From Akkermansia sp. (GTDB lineage: Bacteria; Verrucomicrobiota; Verrucomicrobiia; Verrucomicrobiales; Akkermansiaceae), in NCBI GenBank assembly GCA_030525455.1, contig JAUNER010000001.1, positions 62,001 to 126,000 of the forward strand: a stretch of DNA of 64,000 nt. The letters are read 5' to 3'. Position 1 is the first letter of the stretch. Each line of letters opens with the position of its first letter. This document shows positions 17,301-26,235 of this stretch, in pieces. The translations under genes and the position numbers were made by a program. Under the pieces are notes generated by a model. It had not been told where the DNA came from. It was given only the letters and a program-made list of their open reading frames with translations, and did no database searches.

Positions 17301-18233
17301 GTTTGGCACACTAAGTATAGCACCAAGGCTGTTCCTTTTGACCTAGTTCTTGATTTGAAGAGTGTTAATAAACTTGATAAATTCCAGTATTTGCCACGTT
17401 TTGATGGTAGTAATGGTACTATTAAGAAAGCCACTATTTCTTATAGTATGGATAAGAATGAGTGGACAAAAGCTTGTGATGTAACATGGGAAGCAAATGG
17501 AGAAACGAAGGAAGTTGCCTTTGAGGGTAATCCTACGGCACGTTTCATCAAGTTCCATGTGACAGAAGCTGTAGGTGATTATGGTTCCGGTCGCGAAATT
17601 TACGTGTTTAAGGTTCCCGGTTCAGAAAGTTATATCCCAGGTGATATTAACAATGACGGTAAGGTAGATGCAAACGACCTTACTTCCTATATGAACTACA
17701 CCGGCTTGCGTAAGGGTGACTCTGACTTTGAAGGCTATATTAGTAATGGTGATATCAATGGCAATGGCTTAATTGACGCATACGATATTTCTGTGGTGGC
17801 TACTCAGTTAAATTCCGGTAAACAAGCTGTTGCTCCCACACTTGAGGGTAATCTTGCCGGTTGCATTTCTCTATCTGCTGATAAGAATACATTTGACGTA
17901 GGGGAGATTGTTCAAGTAGTTGTAAAAGGTGAAAATCTGCGTAAGGTAAATGCTTTGAGCTTTGCTCTGCCGTATGATGCCTCTGTATTTGACTTTGTAG
18001 GAGTCGAGCAGAAAGCCGTCAATATGATGGAAAACCTAACTTATGACCGTTTGCACGGGAATGGTGATAAGGTTTTGTATCCGACATTTGTTAATGTTGG
18101 TGCTCAGCCAATTATTGAAGGGAATAAAGACTTGTTCATTATCAAGCTAAAAGCCAAAAAGGCAGGAAGCTTTGATTTGAAGCAGAAACACACAATTATA
18201 GTAGATAAGGATTTAATGTTCAAATCTCTGTAA
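14358..18233 (+). CDS. multidomain secreted GH31 glycosidase with FN3, F5/8-C (CBM32-like), dockerin-like and cohesin-like modules
   Basis: The 1291-residue product (ATG 14358 chosen; 14334 adds 8 residues) has a signal peptide, then a GH31 N-terminal beta domain and barrel. The likely nucleophile is Asp429 in LKTDVAW and the acid/base is Asp481 in IWTGDQTGGEW; YIGAGLSGQPN and the C-terminal beta domain follow. Next are an FN3-like module (about 868-948), an F5/8 type C sugar-binding module (about 957-1087), two dockerin-type Ca-binding repeats (GDINNDGKVDANDLTSY and GDINGNGLIDAYDIS, about 1095-1153) and a cohesin-like module (about 1167-1291). GH31 enzymes cut alpha-linked sugars. This CBM32/dockerin layout resembles GH31 alpha-N-acetylgalactosaminidases acting on mucin O-glycans, but the substrate is inference. 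It is monocistronic with its own terminator. Confidence 0.9.
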   Translation: MKKDSFISASALLSCGVALFTIGVGTSAEFQEKALHGVDTLQVADHTQEVVGYNVLNPTTVEVLLRDGKRMTLDFYGENVFRLFRDDKGGIIRDPQAKPDAKILAQQPRKAVEDVKVTESKGEIIISTKRIEFSINRKSGLFEVKDLKSGKTPIKQTRPIKLDGKESSFGLQKQDNEYFYGGGVQNGRFSHQGKLIAIENQNSWTDGGVASPTPFYWSTKGYGVMWHTFKKGHYDFGANKANEVQLSHQENYLDAFIMVNDGAVPLLNDFYQLTGKPVLLPKFAFYQGHLNAYNRDFWKEDENGILFEDGKRYKESQKDNGGIKETLNGENGNYQFSARAAIDRYVKHDMPLGWFLPNDGYGAGYGQTDSLEGNVENLRKFTEYARKFGVEVGLWTQSDMHPKEGVSPLLQRDLVREVRDAGVRVLKTDVAWVGAGYSFGLNGVTDVAQIMTYYGNEARPFIISLDGWAGTQRYAGIWTGDQTGGEWEYIRFHIPTYIGAGLSGQPNISSDMDGIFGGKNMAVNVRDFQWKTFTPMELNMDGWGSNPKYPHVFDEPATSINRWYLKLKSELMPYTYTIARESVDGLPMVRAMFLEYPNEYTLGKATQYQFMYGPSILVAPIYQDTAKDDAGNDVRHGIYLPEGQWIDYFSGDVYEGGKIYNSFDSPIWKLPVFVKRGAIIPMVNPNNNVYQIDKGLRIFDLYPAGNTSFTMYDDDGVSEAYRVGAYTTTLVECKEANGEVSVSIAPTKGNFKGFEKNQKTEFLVNVTQKPSSVTATVSGQTLNLKEATSLADYQKQENVFFYDAHPNINRFATPNTEFAKKVITKNPVLKVKLAAVDTTKDAVALQLKGYVFAPVNKYLSKKGALKAPLKAQVTEENTAPYSLTPTWEEVANADYYEIEFQGMLYSTIKENKFLFESLLAETPYSFKLRAVNSDGVSDWTTFSATTKSNPLEFAIPGIVATTSCENQGSSLEKLFDYQEKEVWHTKYSTKAVPFDLVLDLKSVNKLDKFQYLPRFDGSNGTIKKATISYSMDKNEWTKACDVTWEANGETKEVAFEGNPTARFIKFHVTEAVGDYGSGREIYVFKVPGSESYIPGDINNDGKVDANDLTSYMNYTGLRKGDSDFEGYISNGDINGNGLIDAYDISVVATQLNSGKQAVAPTLEGNLAGCISLSADKNTFDVGEIVQVVVKGENLRKVNALSFALPYDASVFDFVGVEQKAVNMMENLTYDRLHGNGDKVLYPTFVNVGAQPIIEGNKDLFIIKLKAKKAGSFDLKQKHTIIVDKDLMFKSL

Positions 18234-18252
18234 TTTTGTGGACAGATAAAAC

Positions 18253-18285
18253 AAAAAGGCCCCGGAACTTCTGGGGCCTTTTTTT
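18253..18285 (+). terminator. terminator after the GH31 gene
   Basis: The stem AAAAAGGCCCC (18253-18263) / GGGGCCTTTTT (18273-18283) is perfectly paired and is followed by further T. Confidence 0.92.
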
Positions 18286-18303
18286 ACCCCGTAAATAGGA
18301 ATA

Positions 18304-20028
18304 ATGAAACCAGAGTGGTACAGATTATTCATACAGCATCCAATAGTATTTAATGTACTGTTGTGTGTGCTTTCGTGGTGTGTGCTAGGGGTAGACTATC
18401 AGAGTAATGATGATTATGTGATTGCTTCTTTGTTGAGTGATGCAGAGCAGTATGCAGATGCTCATGTACTTTTTGTGAATCCTCTTTTGACCTCATTTTT
18501 GCAAGTGCTAGAGTTGGTGTCGGGGCGATTTTCTGTGTGGGGTATTTTTTTGGTATTATGTAATTTGGTAGCAGGTTGTTTGCTTTGGGGGATTGCGAGT
18601 AGGAAGATTTGTGAGAATGGTTTGGATGAATTTAGGGGAATGATTTTACTACTTTTGTGGTGTGTTTTTATGGCTCGTTTTTATGCTGTTATTCAATTTA
18701 CACAGACAGCTTTTTTAATGAGTTTTGCCGGACTTGTGTGTTGTTTGTGGGGGCAGAGCAATATATGGGGCAGATATTTTTTAGGGGGATTTTTGTGTAT
18801 TATGGGAGGTATGATTCGCTTTGATGCGGCATTGATTTGTTATTTATTCTGGTTGTTGGGTCTTTGTTATGTGTATGTGCAGGATTCGGCAAAGCCTGAG
18901 TGTGGCAAGCAGATGCTAACTTTTATTTTAGCATTGCTCATAAGTGTGGGGGGATTATTGTGGGGAGATGCTGCACATAGGAAGTCTTTAGGATGGGATG
19001 TTGTTGAGTGGAATCAAGCTCGTTCCGCTATTTCAGATACCACAGCCATTAGAAAAGCTTCTGACTTTGAGGCTGAGAAATATTGTGTGCATGAAAATGA
19101 TTTGAAAATGATTCAAACATTCTCTCATGCAGATTTGATTGTGTTTAGTCAGGAGTATTTGGGAAGAATTTTGAAAGCCAGAGATGGCGAGTGTTTATCT
19201 CAAAAACTTCTTACACGTTTTCAAAAGGCAATGAGCCTTTGGAGTATAGAAAAACTTAGTGAGCTGTCGATTTGCTGGTTGTTTATTGGTGTATGTGGAG
19301 GTGTGGTTATGGTTTTCAAGAATAGACGATGGGGGATGGTGGTGCTGGGCACGATGTTAGGTTTGTTGATGATTTTAGCTAGTATAGAACGATTGTTTCC
19401 ACGGGTTGTTTATCCAATCGTTTTTATAGCCTGCCTGACCTTATTGCTGATGGGTGATGGGATTCAAATTTCTAGGGAAATTAAGTCTTGGATTAGTGGA
19501 ACCTTTGTTGTATTGGCTTTTATTTTCCTCATGTTTGGGCTTATGATTGAGGGGGCATGGTCATCGCCTAAAGAAGGTCCGGAACAAATGCGAGGAGGTA
19601 GCGAGTTAGCACAATTTATAAAATCTCACTCAGAGTATGTATTTTTTGTGCAACAAATAGATTTGACCATAGACCATTTTGTGACTCCTCATTCACCTTT
19701 CCTTGATGCAGGTATTTCAACGCTCCCCAATGTATTAAGTTTAGGAGGGTGGCATTTTCATTTAAAGACTCAGAGTCGCAAACGTAGCCAGATGGGGTGT
19801 GATGATATTAAATCACTGTGTAATGATAAGGTGTTAATTGTCTGTTTGAGTTCCGGTGCAGATAGATTGACGAATGATAGGGAGTACTTGGGAATGTTAT
19901 GTAAGCACCTTGAGCTTCACGAGGGAATAAGGCCGCTACCTGAGTTAGTAAGGGTGGTTCAGGGGATTCGTTTTTATCGATTATTGCAAAAAAATTCCCT
20001 CGGTAGAGAAGTTACTGCCGAGGGATAG
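18304..20028 (+). CDS. polytopic membrane protein, possible GT-C glycosyltransferase
   Basis: I cannot assign this 574-residue protein to a named family. It has about ten hydrophobic segments. The first periplasmic loop contains an acidic pair in DYQSNDDYVIASLLSD, just after the first membrane segment. That is where GT-C glycosyltransferases keep their catalytic Asp/Glu motif, so a lipid-linked sugar or envelope glycosyltransferase is plausible. A large soluble C-terminal part follows (about residues 430-574). It begins 19 bases after the GH31 terminator. Its 3' end contains a terminator for the convergent gene. Confidence 0.6.
   Translation: MKPEWYRLFIQHPIVFNVLLCVLSWCVLGVDYQSNDDYVIASLLSDAEQYADAHVLFVNPLLTSFLQVLELVSGRFSVWGIFLVLCNLVAGCLLWGIASRKICENGLDEFRGMILLLLWCVFMARFYAVIQFTQTAFLMSFAGLVCCLWGQSNIWGRYFLGGFLCIMGGMIRFDAALICYLFWLLGLCYVYVQDSAKPECGKQMLTFILALLISVGGLLWGDAAHRKSLGWDVVEWNQARSAISDTTAIRKASDFEAEKYCVHENDLKMIQTFSHADLIVFSQEYLGRILKARDGECLSQKLLTRFQKAMSLWSIEKLSELSICWLFIGVCGGVVMVFKNRRWGMVVLGTMLGLLMILASIERLFPRVVYPIVFIACLTLLLMGDGIQISREIKSWISGTFVVLAFIFLMFGLMIEGAWSSPKEGPEQMRGGSELAQFIKSHSEYVFFVQQIDLTIDHFVTPHSPFLDAGISTLPNVLSLGGWHFHLKTQSRKRSQMGCDDIKSLCNDKVLIVCLSSGADRLTNDREYLGMLCKHLELHEGIRPLPELVRVVQGIRFYRLLQKNSLGREVTAEG
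19986..20025 (-). terminator. terminator of the convergent secreted-protein gene
   Basis: The stem TCCCTCGG (19996-20003) / CCGAGGGA (20018-20025), with an A-run on its left side, reads as stem plus T-run on the minus strand. It sits inside the last codons of the plus-strand membrane-protein gene. Confidence 0.7.
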
Positions 20029-20050
20029 ATAAAATATGAGAGGGTTACTG

Positions 20051-21136
20051 TTACATACGTGGTGGTGCAAATCCTCTGATTCGTTCTTCAAAAGCTTTGC
20101 GTTGCTTGTCACGTATGTTCTTTTGCTCTGCCGGGGATAGAAGCATGAATTCTAAATCTTTGATGGCACGTTGTTTAACGGACGGGTCTTTTAGGTTTGG
20201 CAGAATTTGTTTCATATTGCTTAACGCCTGAACCTGGTCCCCAAGCTCGAAACATGCCTTTTCTCGTTCCCATTGGCGTGTAGTTAAGAAAGCAGATTTT
20301 TCTTCGTTGAGAGCTTTCTTGTTCCCTGTATATCCGGATTCCATGAGTAACAACTCTAACTGAATGCGGCGATTCCAAATCTGGCGGAATTGAGAAATAT
20401 TTTTCGATTCCTTGTGCGGAGCTAGTAGCACTTGGTCAAAAATGGAATTAAAATCCATGAGGTTGTCGGGGAGCGTTTCGGAACGATAATCGCTAATTTT
20501 TAGATATTGGCGAATAACATTAGATGCTCCGCTTACCATAGAAAGCTGTGAGCCTACTTCCTTGGCATTGTTTGCTACTTCTCCCATCATGCTCATGACA
20601 CTATTGGTAATATCTATGTCTTCTTCTCGTTTTTCTGCCGTTGCTTTTTTCAGACACAGGAGCATCCACTTGCATTGAAGTTGGAGTGCTTTTTTAAACC
20701 CGGGGTCAATGTTGTTGCCGGAGTTTTGTTTACGCCAATTTGAGAATGCAGTGGCGGGGCTTTCGCTTTTATTGTTGTTACTGCGGCTATTCCCTCTATT
20801 GCCTCCCATATTTCCACGCATACGACCGGAGCCACGACTGAGCATATTCGACATGGCATTTGTCGGGTTCATGAACTGTTCTTTCATGGCATTCATGTAT
20901 AGCTTCATGGCGTTTGCTTCGGAGCTAGAAGCTGTCGTTAGTTCTTCAACTGCTTTTGCCAAGCGTGCTGAGCTAGAGTTGAGATGTCCGGATTTGAGGT
21001 TTTTAAGCCAAGAAACTGCATCTTTTCTATCATCGTCACTGAGCATTTCTTGCCCCATGCCAAATTGTGGTAGACAAATGGTAGCCCCTATGAGTAGGGC
21101 TAGCTTCAGATAGCTTTTATGAAATGTTTTGTTCAT
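20051..21136 (-). CDS. secreted protein of unknown function with Gly/Arg/Asn-rich linker
   Basis: The start is placed at ATG 21136, giving MNKTFHKSYLKLALLIGATICLPQ, a clear signal peptide; an upstream in-frame start would bury it. The 361-residue product is helical and polar, with a low-complexity Gly/Arg/Met/Asn/Ser stretch near residues 100-125, and ends with an Arg-rich tail (EERIRGFAPPRM). I recognise no domain. It has its own terminator overlapping the neighbouring gene. Confidence 0.65.
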   Translation of the reverse strand: MNKTFHKSYLKLALLIGATICLPQFGMGQEMLSDDDRKDAVSWLKNLKSGHLNSSSARLAKAVEELTTASSSEANAMKLYMNAMKEQFMNPTNAMSNMLSRGSGRMRGNMGGNRGNSRSNNNKSESPATAFSNWRKQNSGNNIDPGFKKALQLQCKWMLLCLKKATAEKREEDIDITNSVMSMMGEVANNAKEVGSQLSMVSGASNVIRQYLKISDYRSETLPDNLMDFNSIFDQVLLAPHKESKNISQFRQIWNRRIQLELLLMESGYTGNKKALNEEKSAFLTTRQWEREKACFELGDQVQALSNMKQILPNLKDPSVKQRAIKDLEFMLLSPAEQKNIRDKQRKAFEERIRGFAPPRM

Positions 21137-21292
21137 GAATTTTGTATCGTTGTAGAGTATTACGCTTTTTTCGGGGGAAAGTTGCAAAATTGATTGATTT
21201 TTTCGAACTAATCATGATTTGAATGGGGTGATTTTTAGTTCTTCCTCTAAAATTTTGAATGTTGCCATGATTGTGTTGGTAATGCGAGAGAC

Positions 21293-21321
21293 TTGCTAAA
21301 CGTGTACAGAAAATGTATAAT
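21293..21321 (+). promoter_or_regulatory. sigma-70-type promoter of the tonB-like gene
   Basis: TTGCTA at 21293-21298 and a perfect TATAAT at 21316-21321 are separated by 17 bases. A good Shine-Dalgarno (AAAGGAG) follows before ATG 21350. Confidence 0.8.
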
Positions 21322-21349
21322 AGCTCTGAGTTAAAGGAGCAACATCCTA

Positions 21350-22102
21350 ATGAACAAGCATCCACTAGCCCACGAAGAACCTCGACGAGGTGTCGATAAA
21401 TCCGCCTTAATTAGCGGAATCAGCGGGTCATTAGGTTTGCTTGGGCTTGTTTGTGTGATACTTTCCGCCATTCATTACGAGGATATATGGTCGCTTATGG
21501 GGGCGAAGGGGGAGATTGAAGTGAGTTTTATCCCAGAAGAGAAGCCTGTGGAAAAATCAATGCCGGAGGAAGTGAAAAAGACACAGAGACCTCATACGAT
21601 GCCCCGATTTATATTGGCAGAGCATACTTATGAAGAGCCAATGGCGATAGTTCCTCAATTGCCGGAAGTGCAAGTTCATTCTGAGCTAGAAGAGTGGCAA
21701 CCGGAGTATTCAGAGGATGAGGCAATAGCTGTTGAGTTTATCGAAAAAAAACCTAAGGTCGCACCTGTAAAATCACAGAAGCTTGCTCAAATTGCCGGTC
21801 ATGCTACGGCTGAAATCGTAGTGCCTGATAAAAAGGTGCGTTATAAACATGCTCCGTCCTTGCCTAGTTCTATCAATTCCTCTAGAATAGGAAAGGTTGA
21901 TGCTCTGATTCGAGTTGTAGTTTCTGTAGATAAAGAGGGACTACCCACTCATGTGCAAATATTGAAAGCGACTGGTAATGTTGAGCTGGATAGAATGTTT
22001 GTGCATTGGGTGCGTGAAAAATGGAGCTTTTATCCGGCAGAAAAAGACGGAGTATCCATTGCTTCAAAAGTGGTGGTCCCGGTGCGACTGAAAATTGACT
22101 AA
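21350..22102 (+). CDS. TonB-family energy transducer
   Basis: This 250-residue protein has one N-terminal membrane segment (about 20-43), a Pro/Glu/Lys-rich periplasmic linker (about 60-150) and a C-terminal TonB domain (about 165-250) with KVDALIRVVVSVDKEGLP, a following THVQILKATGNVELDR, and REKWSFYPAEKDG. TonB proteins pass proton-motive energy from ExbB/ExbD to outer-membrane transporters. exbB and exbD lie about 8 kb away at 30.3-31.6 kb. A strong promoter and AAAGGAG ribosome-binding site precede it. The pyrophosphatase gene follows after 14 bases. Confidence 0.88.
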   Translation: MNKHPLAHEEPRRGVDKSALISGISGSLGLLGLVCVILSAIHYEDIWSLMGAKGEIEVSFIPEEKPVEKSMPEEVKKTQRPHTMPRFILAEHTYEEPMAIVPQLPEVQVHSELEEWQPEYSEDEAIAVEFIEKKPKVAPVKSQKLAQIAGHATAEIVVPDKKVRYKHAPSLPSSINSSRIGKVDALIRVVVSVDKEGLPTHVQILKATGNVELDRMFVHWVREKWSFYPAEKDGVSIASKVVVPVRLKID

Positions 22103-22116
22103 AAAAAAGAAAGTTC

Positions 22117-23808
22117 ATGATACCGTTAAGCAAAGATAACAGACCTGTTTATGTGATTGGTCATCAAAACCCGGATACGGATGCCATTTGTTCCGCTATC
22201 GGGAATGCTGAGTTTTTGCGTACGCATGGTGAGCCCAATGCTGTTGCCGCTCGGTGTGGAGAGATGACCTTAAGGACGGCGTGGGCTTTGGAAAAAGCAG
22301 GGGTTCAGCCACCGGTGCTATTGCATGATGTGACACCGACGGCCGGGTCCATTTGCAGACGCGACATTATTAGCGTTAGTCCGGATGATACATTCATGAC
22401 GGCATATCGTCGAATGACGGAAAACTCCTTGCAAACGATTCCGGTTATTGATTCTGAGAAAAATTTGCATGGATTGTTGCGGTATTTTGACTTATTGAAT
22501 TTGCTCATGCCTCTGGCCATGACAGAGATGAACGTTCGCTCTGTTTGTGCTAGCTTGAGGAACATTGCAGAAACAATAGATGGCAAATGCTTAAATGGTG
22601 ACCATTTAAGCGAGGAAGAAATGGATAACATTTTGCTTGTTGGTGCTTCAAGTGAACCCAGCGTGCGTACACGTTTGGCGAACTATAAGCGCAAAGGGAT
22701 GATTCAGGATTTGATAGTTATTTGTGGTGACAGACCAAACGTGCAGTTATACGCAGTAGAGCACGGTGTGCGAGCTCTTGTTACTACGGCAGGCTCATCA
22801 CCATCTCTTGATATTATTGAAACTGCTGAAACAACGGGAACTTGTATCTTAAGTACTCCGTGGGATACCGCCAGTGTTGGTCAGTTGATTCGTTGCTCCA
22901 GAAAGGTAAGTGAACAAGTTCATAAGGATTACATTGTATTTCCGGAAAATGTATCTTTGCCAGAGTTAAGACGTGTTGCTGCTCGTCATAAGCAGGATTT
23001 ATTCCCGGTAGTGAGCCTTAAGACGAAAAAAATTGTAGGTGTTCTTAGTAAGACGGATTTAGTGGACCCGCCTCGTATGCGAGTTGTGTTAGTGGACCAC
23101 AATGAGTTTTCTCAGGCCGTAAAGGGAATTGAAGAAGCGGATATTGTGGAGGTACTTGATCATCACCGCCTGGGTACGCAGTTATCTACTCGTGACCCTA
23201 TTCGCTTTTTGAATGAACCTGTTGGTTCTACATCAACATTGGTGGCTCGTAAGTTTTTCCATAGAAATTCTCAGCCTTCTGTACCAGTGGCTATTTGTTT
23301 ATGTGCCGGTATCTTGTCGGATACTTTAAACCTAACCTCACCGACGACTACTCGGGCTGATAAGGATATGCTTGAATGGCTCACCGGTATTGCCATGATT
23401 GATGCCAAGAAGTTTACGGAGGAATTTTTTGCACAGGGGTCTATGCTGCGTTCAAATACAGCACCTTCTGTTATTATTCAAGCAGACCGCAAAACCTTTA
23501 CCGAGTACGACTATAAGGTCAGTTTGTCACAAGTTGAGGAAATTGGCTTATTTGGTCTGGAAGATGTTCAAGATGGTTTAGTTGAAGCACTTGAAGCTCT
23601 TGTTAAGGCTGAAGGATTGAGCTTAGCTTGTTTGCTTGTGACAGATATTGTTTCTCACAATTCTTTATTATTGGCTGTCGGAGAAGATGAGGTGCTTGAT
23701 AATATTGAGTATGAACGATTAGGTGTTAATTTGTTCTCTGCACCAGATGTTGTGAGCCGCAAGAAGCAGTTGTTCCCGGCTGTGTCTCGAGCTTTGAAAA
23801 AGATGTAA
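22117..23808 (+). CDS. ppaC: manganese-dependent (family II) inorganic pyrophosphatase with CBS and DRTGG domains
   Basis: This enzyme hydrolyses pyrophosphate to phosphate. The 563-residue protein is the regulated CBS type. The DHH-family metal motifs are IGHQNPDTDA with His16, Asp20 and Asp22, VDHN at 327-329, and DHH at 348-350. Between the two parts of the DHH domain lie a CBS domain (about 80-125), a DRTGG-like domain (about 190-290) and a second CBS domain (about 275-322). A DHHA2 domain closes the protein. In this subfamily CBS domains bind adenine nucleotides to inhibit or activate. A terminator follows directly. Confidence 0.93.
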   Translation: MIPLSKDNRPVYVIGHQNPDTDAICSAIGNAEFLRTHGEPNAVAARCGEMTLRTAWALEKAGVQPPVLLHDVTPTAGSICRRDIISVSPDDTFMTAYRRMTENSLQTIPVIDSEKNLHGLLRYFDLLNLLMPLAMTEMNVRSVCASLRNIAETIDGKCLNGDHLSEEEMDNILLVGASSEPSVRTRLANYKRKGMIQDLIVICGDRPNVQLYAVEHGVRALVTTAGSSPSLDIIETAETTGTCILSTPWDTASVGQLIRCSRKVSEQVHKDYIVFPENVSLPELRRVAARHKQDLFPVVSLKTKKIVGVLSKTDLVDPPRMRVVLVDHNEFSQAVKGIEEADIVEVLDHHRLGTQLSTRDPIRFLNEPVGSTSTLVARKFFHRNSQPSVPVAICLCAGILSDTLNLTSPTTTRADKDMLEWLTGIAMIDAKKFTEEFFAQGSMLRSNTAPSVIIQADRKTFTEYDYKVSLSQVEEIGLFGLEDVQDGLVEALEALVKAEGLSLACLLVTDIVSHNSLLLAVGEDEVLDNIEYERLGVNLFSAPDVVSRKKQLFPAVSRALKKM

Positions 23809-23833
23809 ATCTTTCGAGAAAGAAGAAAATTTT

Positions 23834-23871
23834 GCCCATGTTTCCGTCCATAAGTGAAACATGGGCTTTTT
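23834..23871 (+). terminator. terminator after the pyrophosphatase gene
   Basis: A perfect 11-bp stem GCCCATGTTTC (23834-23844) / GAAACATGGGC (23856-23866) is followed by TTTTT. Confidence 0.88.
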
Positions 23872-23926
23872 CGTATTTGGGAGCAGTGTTTTGCTTTTTT
23901 ACAAGCAAGATTTTTGCGTGTTGAAT

Positions 23927-24697
23927 TTAATGAGAGTTCTCGAAAAAATTAGTCATGACAGTTGGCATTCCTACGTTAAAGATACTACTCTTTTTTTCGC
24001 GGTAGCTGTAATAGGGCTTATCATCATCTGGTAGCGGTTTGCCGATGATGATATGGTCTAGGAATTTGATTTGTAGTAAATGAGCGGCTTCTGCGATTTT
24101 TTGTGTTAGATTATTATCCGCATTGCTTGGCTCCGGGTTCCCACTAGGATGATTGTGAGCAAGAATGAAACTGTGAGCTTTGTGAATAATGACGGGTTTG
24201 AAAATATCGCGAGGATGAACGATTGTCTCGTTAAGAGTTCCTGTTGAGATAATGATGTGTTTTATAGGTTGTTTTTTTACATCCAATAAAAGGATAGCGA
24301 TGGATTCCTGGTCGTTCCATCGTAGGATTGATGCTAGGTATTTATAAACTTCACCAGGGTCAGTGAGTGGAGTTCTTTTAATTGCTTCCCGAATGGCTCT
24401 GCCTCCTAATTCAAAAACTGCCGCAATTGTTGCCGCTTTTGCGTCTCCTATGCCTTTGCAAATTTCTTTGATTTCTTCGGTTTCCATCCGTGCAAGTGCA
24501 TCAAGTGACCCGGCATTGTGGATGAGGTCGGTTGCTACTTCCAGTACATTGCGCCCTTTAACGCCTGTGCGTAAAAAAATAGCTAGTAATTCGGCATCTG
24601 TGAGACTTTCTTTGCCGTAGGTGCAGAGTTTTTCTCTAGGTAAAAGTTGGCTTTTCCCTAATTCGTGCATGGTGAGTGACTTATTTTTGTCAGACAT
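23927..24697 (-). CDS. radC: RadC-family JAB-domain protein
   Basis: This 256-residue protein has the family layout: an N-terminal helix-hairpin-helix region containing ESLTDAELLAIFLRTG, then a JAB1/MPN-type metalloprotease-like domain with HNHPSGNPEPSNAD near residues 178-191, which supplies the zinc ligands. RadC was once thought to be a DNA-repair protein; its biochemical role is still unclear. It lies 12 bases after the nnrED gene on the same strand and is probably co-transcribed. Confidence 0.92.
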   Translation of the reverse strand: MSDKNKSLTMHELGKSQLLPREKLCTYGKESLTDAELLAIFLRTGVKGRNVLEVATDLIHNAGSLDALARMETEEIKEICKGIGDAKAATIAAVFELGGRAIREAIKRTPLTDPGEVYKYLASILRWNDQESIAILLLDVKKQPIKHIIISTGTLNETIVHPRDIFKPVIIHKAHSFILAHNHPSGNPEPSNADNNLTQKIAEAAHLLQIKFLDHIIIGKPLPDDDKPYYSYREKKSSIFNVGMPTVMTNFFENSH

Positions 24698-24709
24698 AAT
24701 GATAAATGA

Positions 24710-26200
24710 TTAATAGCACAGACGCGCGGTGGATGAAAATGCCGCATTTAAGTGGCGTAGTGTGTCGCCGGCAGTTAGGGTTTCTTGAGTGGCATGACCG
24801 CTAGAGATGGCAATTTCTGATGCTCTTCCACAGAGGAATGTGCCGATGACTCCGGAAACTAGCGGAGATTCGCCCTGTGCCAATAATCCGGCACATACTC
24901 CGGCTAAGACATCTCCCTGACCGGCAGTGGCCATGGCAGGACCTCCGGTGATGTTGTAATAGAGTGCTTTTCCTTGTTGTGAAACGATGCTCCGTGCCCC
25001 TTTATAGATGAGAGCCGCTTCGTGTATATTTAGGAAGTTGTCTACACAGTCTGTCCTTGTTTCACAGTTGATGATGTCTGGTATGAGGCGTTCTAGCTCT
25101 CCATGGTGCGGTGTGGCTAGAATATGCGGACCTAGTATCCAATTCATGTATGCCGCTAGGTTTAATCCATCTGCATCTAGAACGGTGGGAGTTCCTAGTT
25201 CTAAGATGACTTGGATTGCTTCTGCATCTTCTTCGGTTACAGCACCTATGCCCGGACCTATCAGAAAGGCACTATGTTTACGTAATTCAATATCGGCATA
25301 GCATTCTACCGGTCGCACCATGACTTCGGGGATGATGTTGCCGGCAATGATGGGGTAAATAGTTCTGTGAACATAGAGTGTCACTAGTCCGGCTCCTGCT
25401 CGCAGTGCCGCTTCAGAGCAAAGTTTCGCCGCTCCTAGCATACCTTCTGAACCGGCAATGATACCAACGTGTCCTCGTTTGTTCTTATAATCTGTATATG
25501 GTCGAGAGGCTAAAAATTTGGTGAGTCTTTTTGAGGTGATGATTTCCGTGCCGGGTATGGCGTTGGGGACGAGTTTGGGTAAATTGATGCAAACTAAGCG
25601 TCCTATATAGGCTGTGGCATTATCGGCGATGAGTCCTGTTTTTACTGCACCAATACACATGGTAAAGTCCGCTTCTACTGTGTTTGGTTGTGGTATGCCT
25701 AAATCGGTATCTAGCCCGGTGGGGATGTCTATGGCGATAGTTTTTACAGCTCCGCATCTGCTACGGAGGTAGTTTATTTCTGAGCAAAGGTTGGCGATTT
25801 CTTGGCGTAGGGAATTTTTTGCACCTATGCCTAGTAAGCCATCTAGTAAAATGAGAGGTTTATTGATATGAGGGAGGGGTGGTTCTTTAAGTTCTTTATG
25901 GGGTGGGGTGCTATCTTGTGATTGGCGTTGCAAGAGGTCGCCCCATTCGTTTCTTGGATAGGCGGCACGATAGGCTGTTTCCCAGCCATGGCGTTTTAGT
26001 ATATTGAGTACTGTGATGGCATCCCCGGCGTTGTTACCTTTCCCTAAATAGGCTACACAGTAGCCCGGCTCCGGGAAAAACTGCATGAGGGCTTCTGCTA
26101 TGCCAACCGAGGCTTGCTGCATGAGTAATCGGGCTGAGTAGCCTTCGGCTATGAGTTCAGCTTCGGCTTGTTGCATGTTGGCTGTAGTGCAGATTTTCAT
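24710..26200 (-). CDS. nnrD: bifunctional NAD(P)H-hydrate epimerase/dehydratase (NnrE-NnrD)
   Basis: This enzyme repairs hydrated NAD(P)H. The 496-residue protein has an N-terminal epimerase domain (about 1-210; YLGKGNNAGDAIT near residues 51-63) and a C-terminal ADP-dependent dehydratase domain (about 225-496) with HVGIIAGSEGMLGAA, FLIGPGIG, TVLDADGLN and ATAGQGDVLAGVCAGLL. The last motif, usually G-T-G-D, reads G-Q-G-D here and keeps the catalytic Asp. Length matches the fused form. It precedes radC by 12 bases. Confidence 0.93.
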   Translation of the reverse strand: MKICTTANMQQAEAELIAEGYSARLLMQQASVGIAEALMQFFPEPGYCVAYLGKGNNAGDAITVLNILKRHGWETAYRAAYPRNEWGDLLQRQSQDSTPPHKELKEPPLPHINKPLILLDGLLGIGAKNSLRQEIANLCSEINYLRSRCGAVKTIAIDIPTGLDTDLGIPQPNTVEADFTMCIGAVKTGLIADNATAYIGRLVCINLPKLVPNAIPGTEIITSKRLTKFLASRPYTDYKNKRGHVGIIAGSEGMLGAAKLCSEAALRAGAGLVTLYVHRTIYPIIAGNIIPEVMVRPVECYADIELRKHSAFLIGPGIGAVTEEDAEAIQVILELGTPTVLDADGLNLAAYMNWILGPHILATPHHGELERLIPDIINCETRTDCVDNFLNIHEAALIYKGARSIVSQQGKALYYNITGGPAMATAGQGDVLAGVCAGLLAQGESPLVSGVIGTFLCGRASEIAISSGHATQETLTAGDTLRHLNAAFSSTARLCY

Positions 26201-26235
26201 CTCCGGTATTATTTTGTGGTTCTCATCAGTATAAC

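Noticed and set aside
17640..18233. Dockerin and cohesin modules read as proof of a cellulosome
   Set aside because: Only one protein with such modules is visible, with no scaffoldin, so only module identity is claimed.
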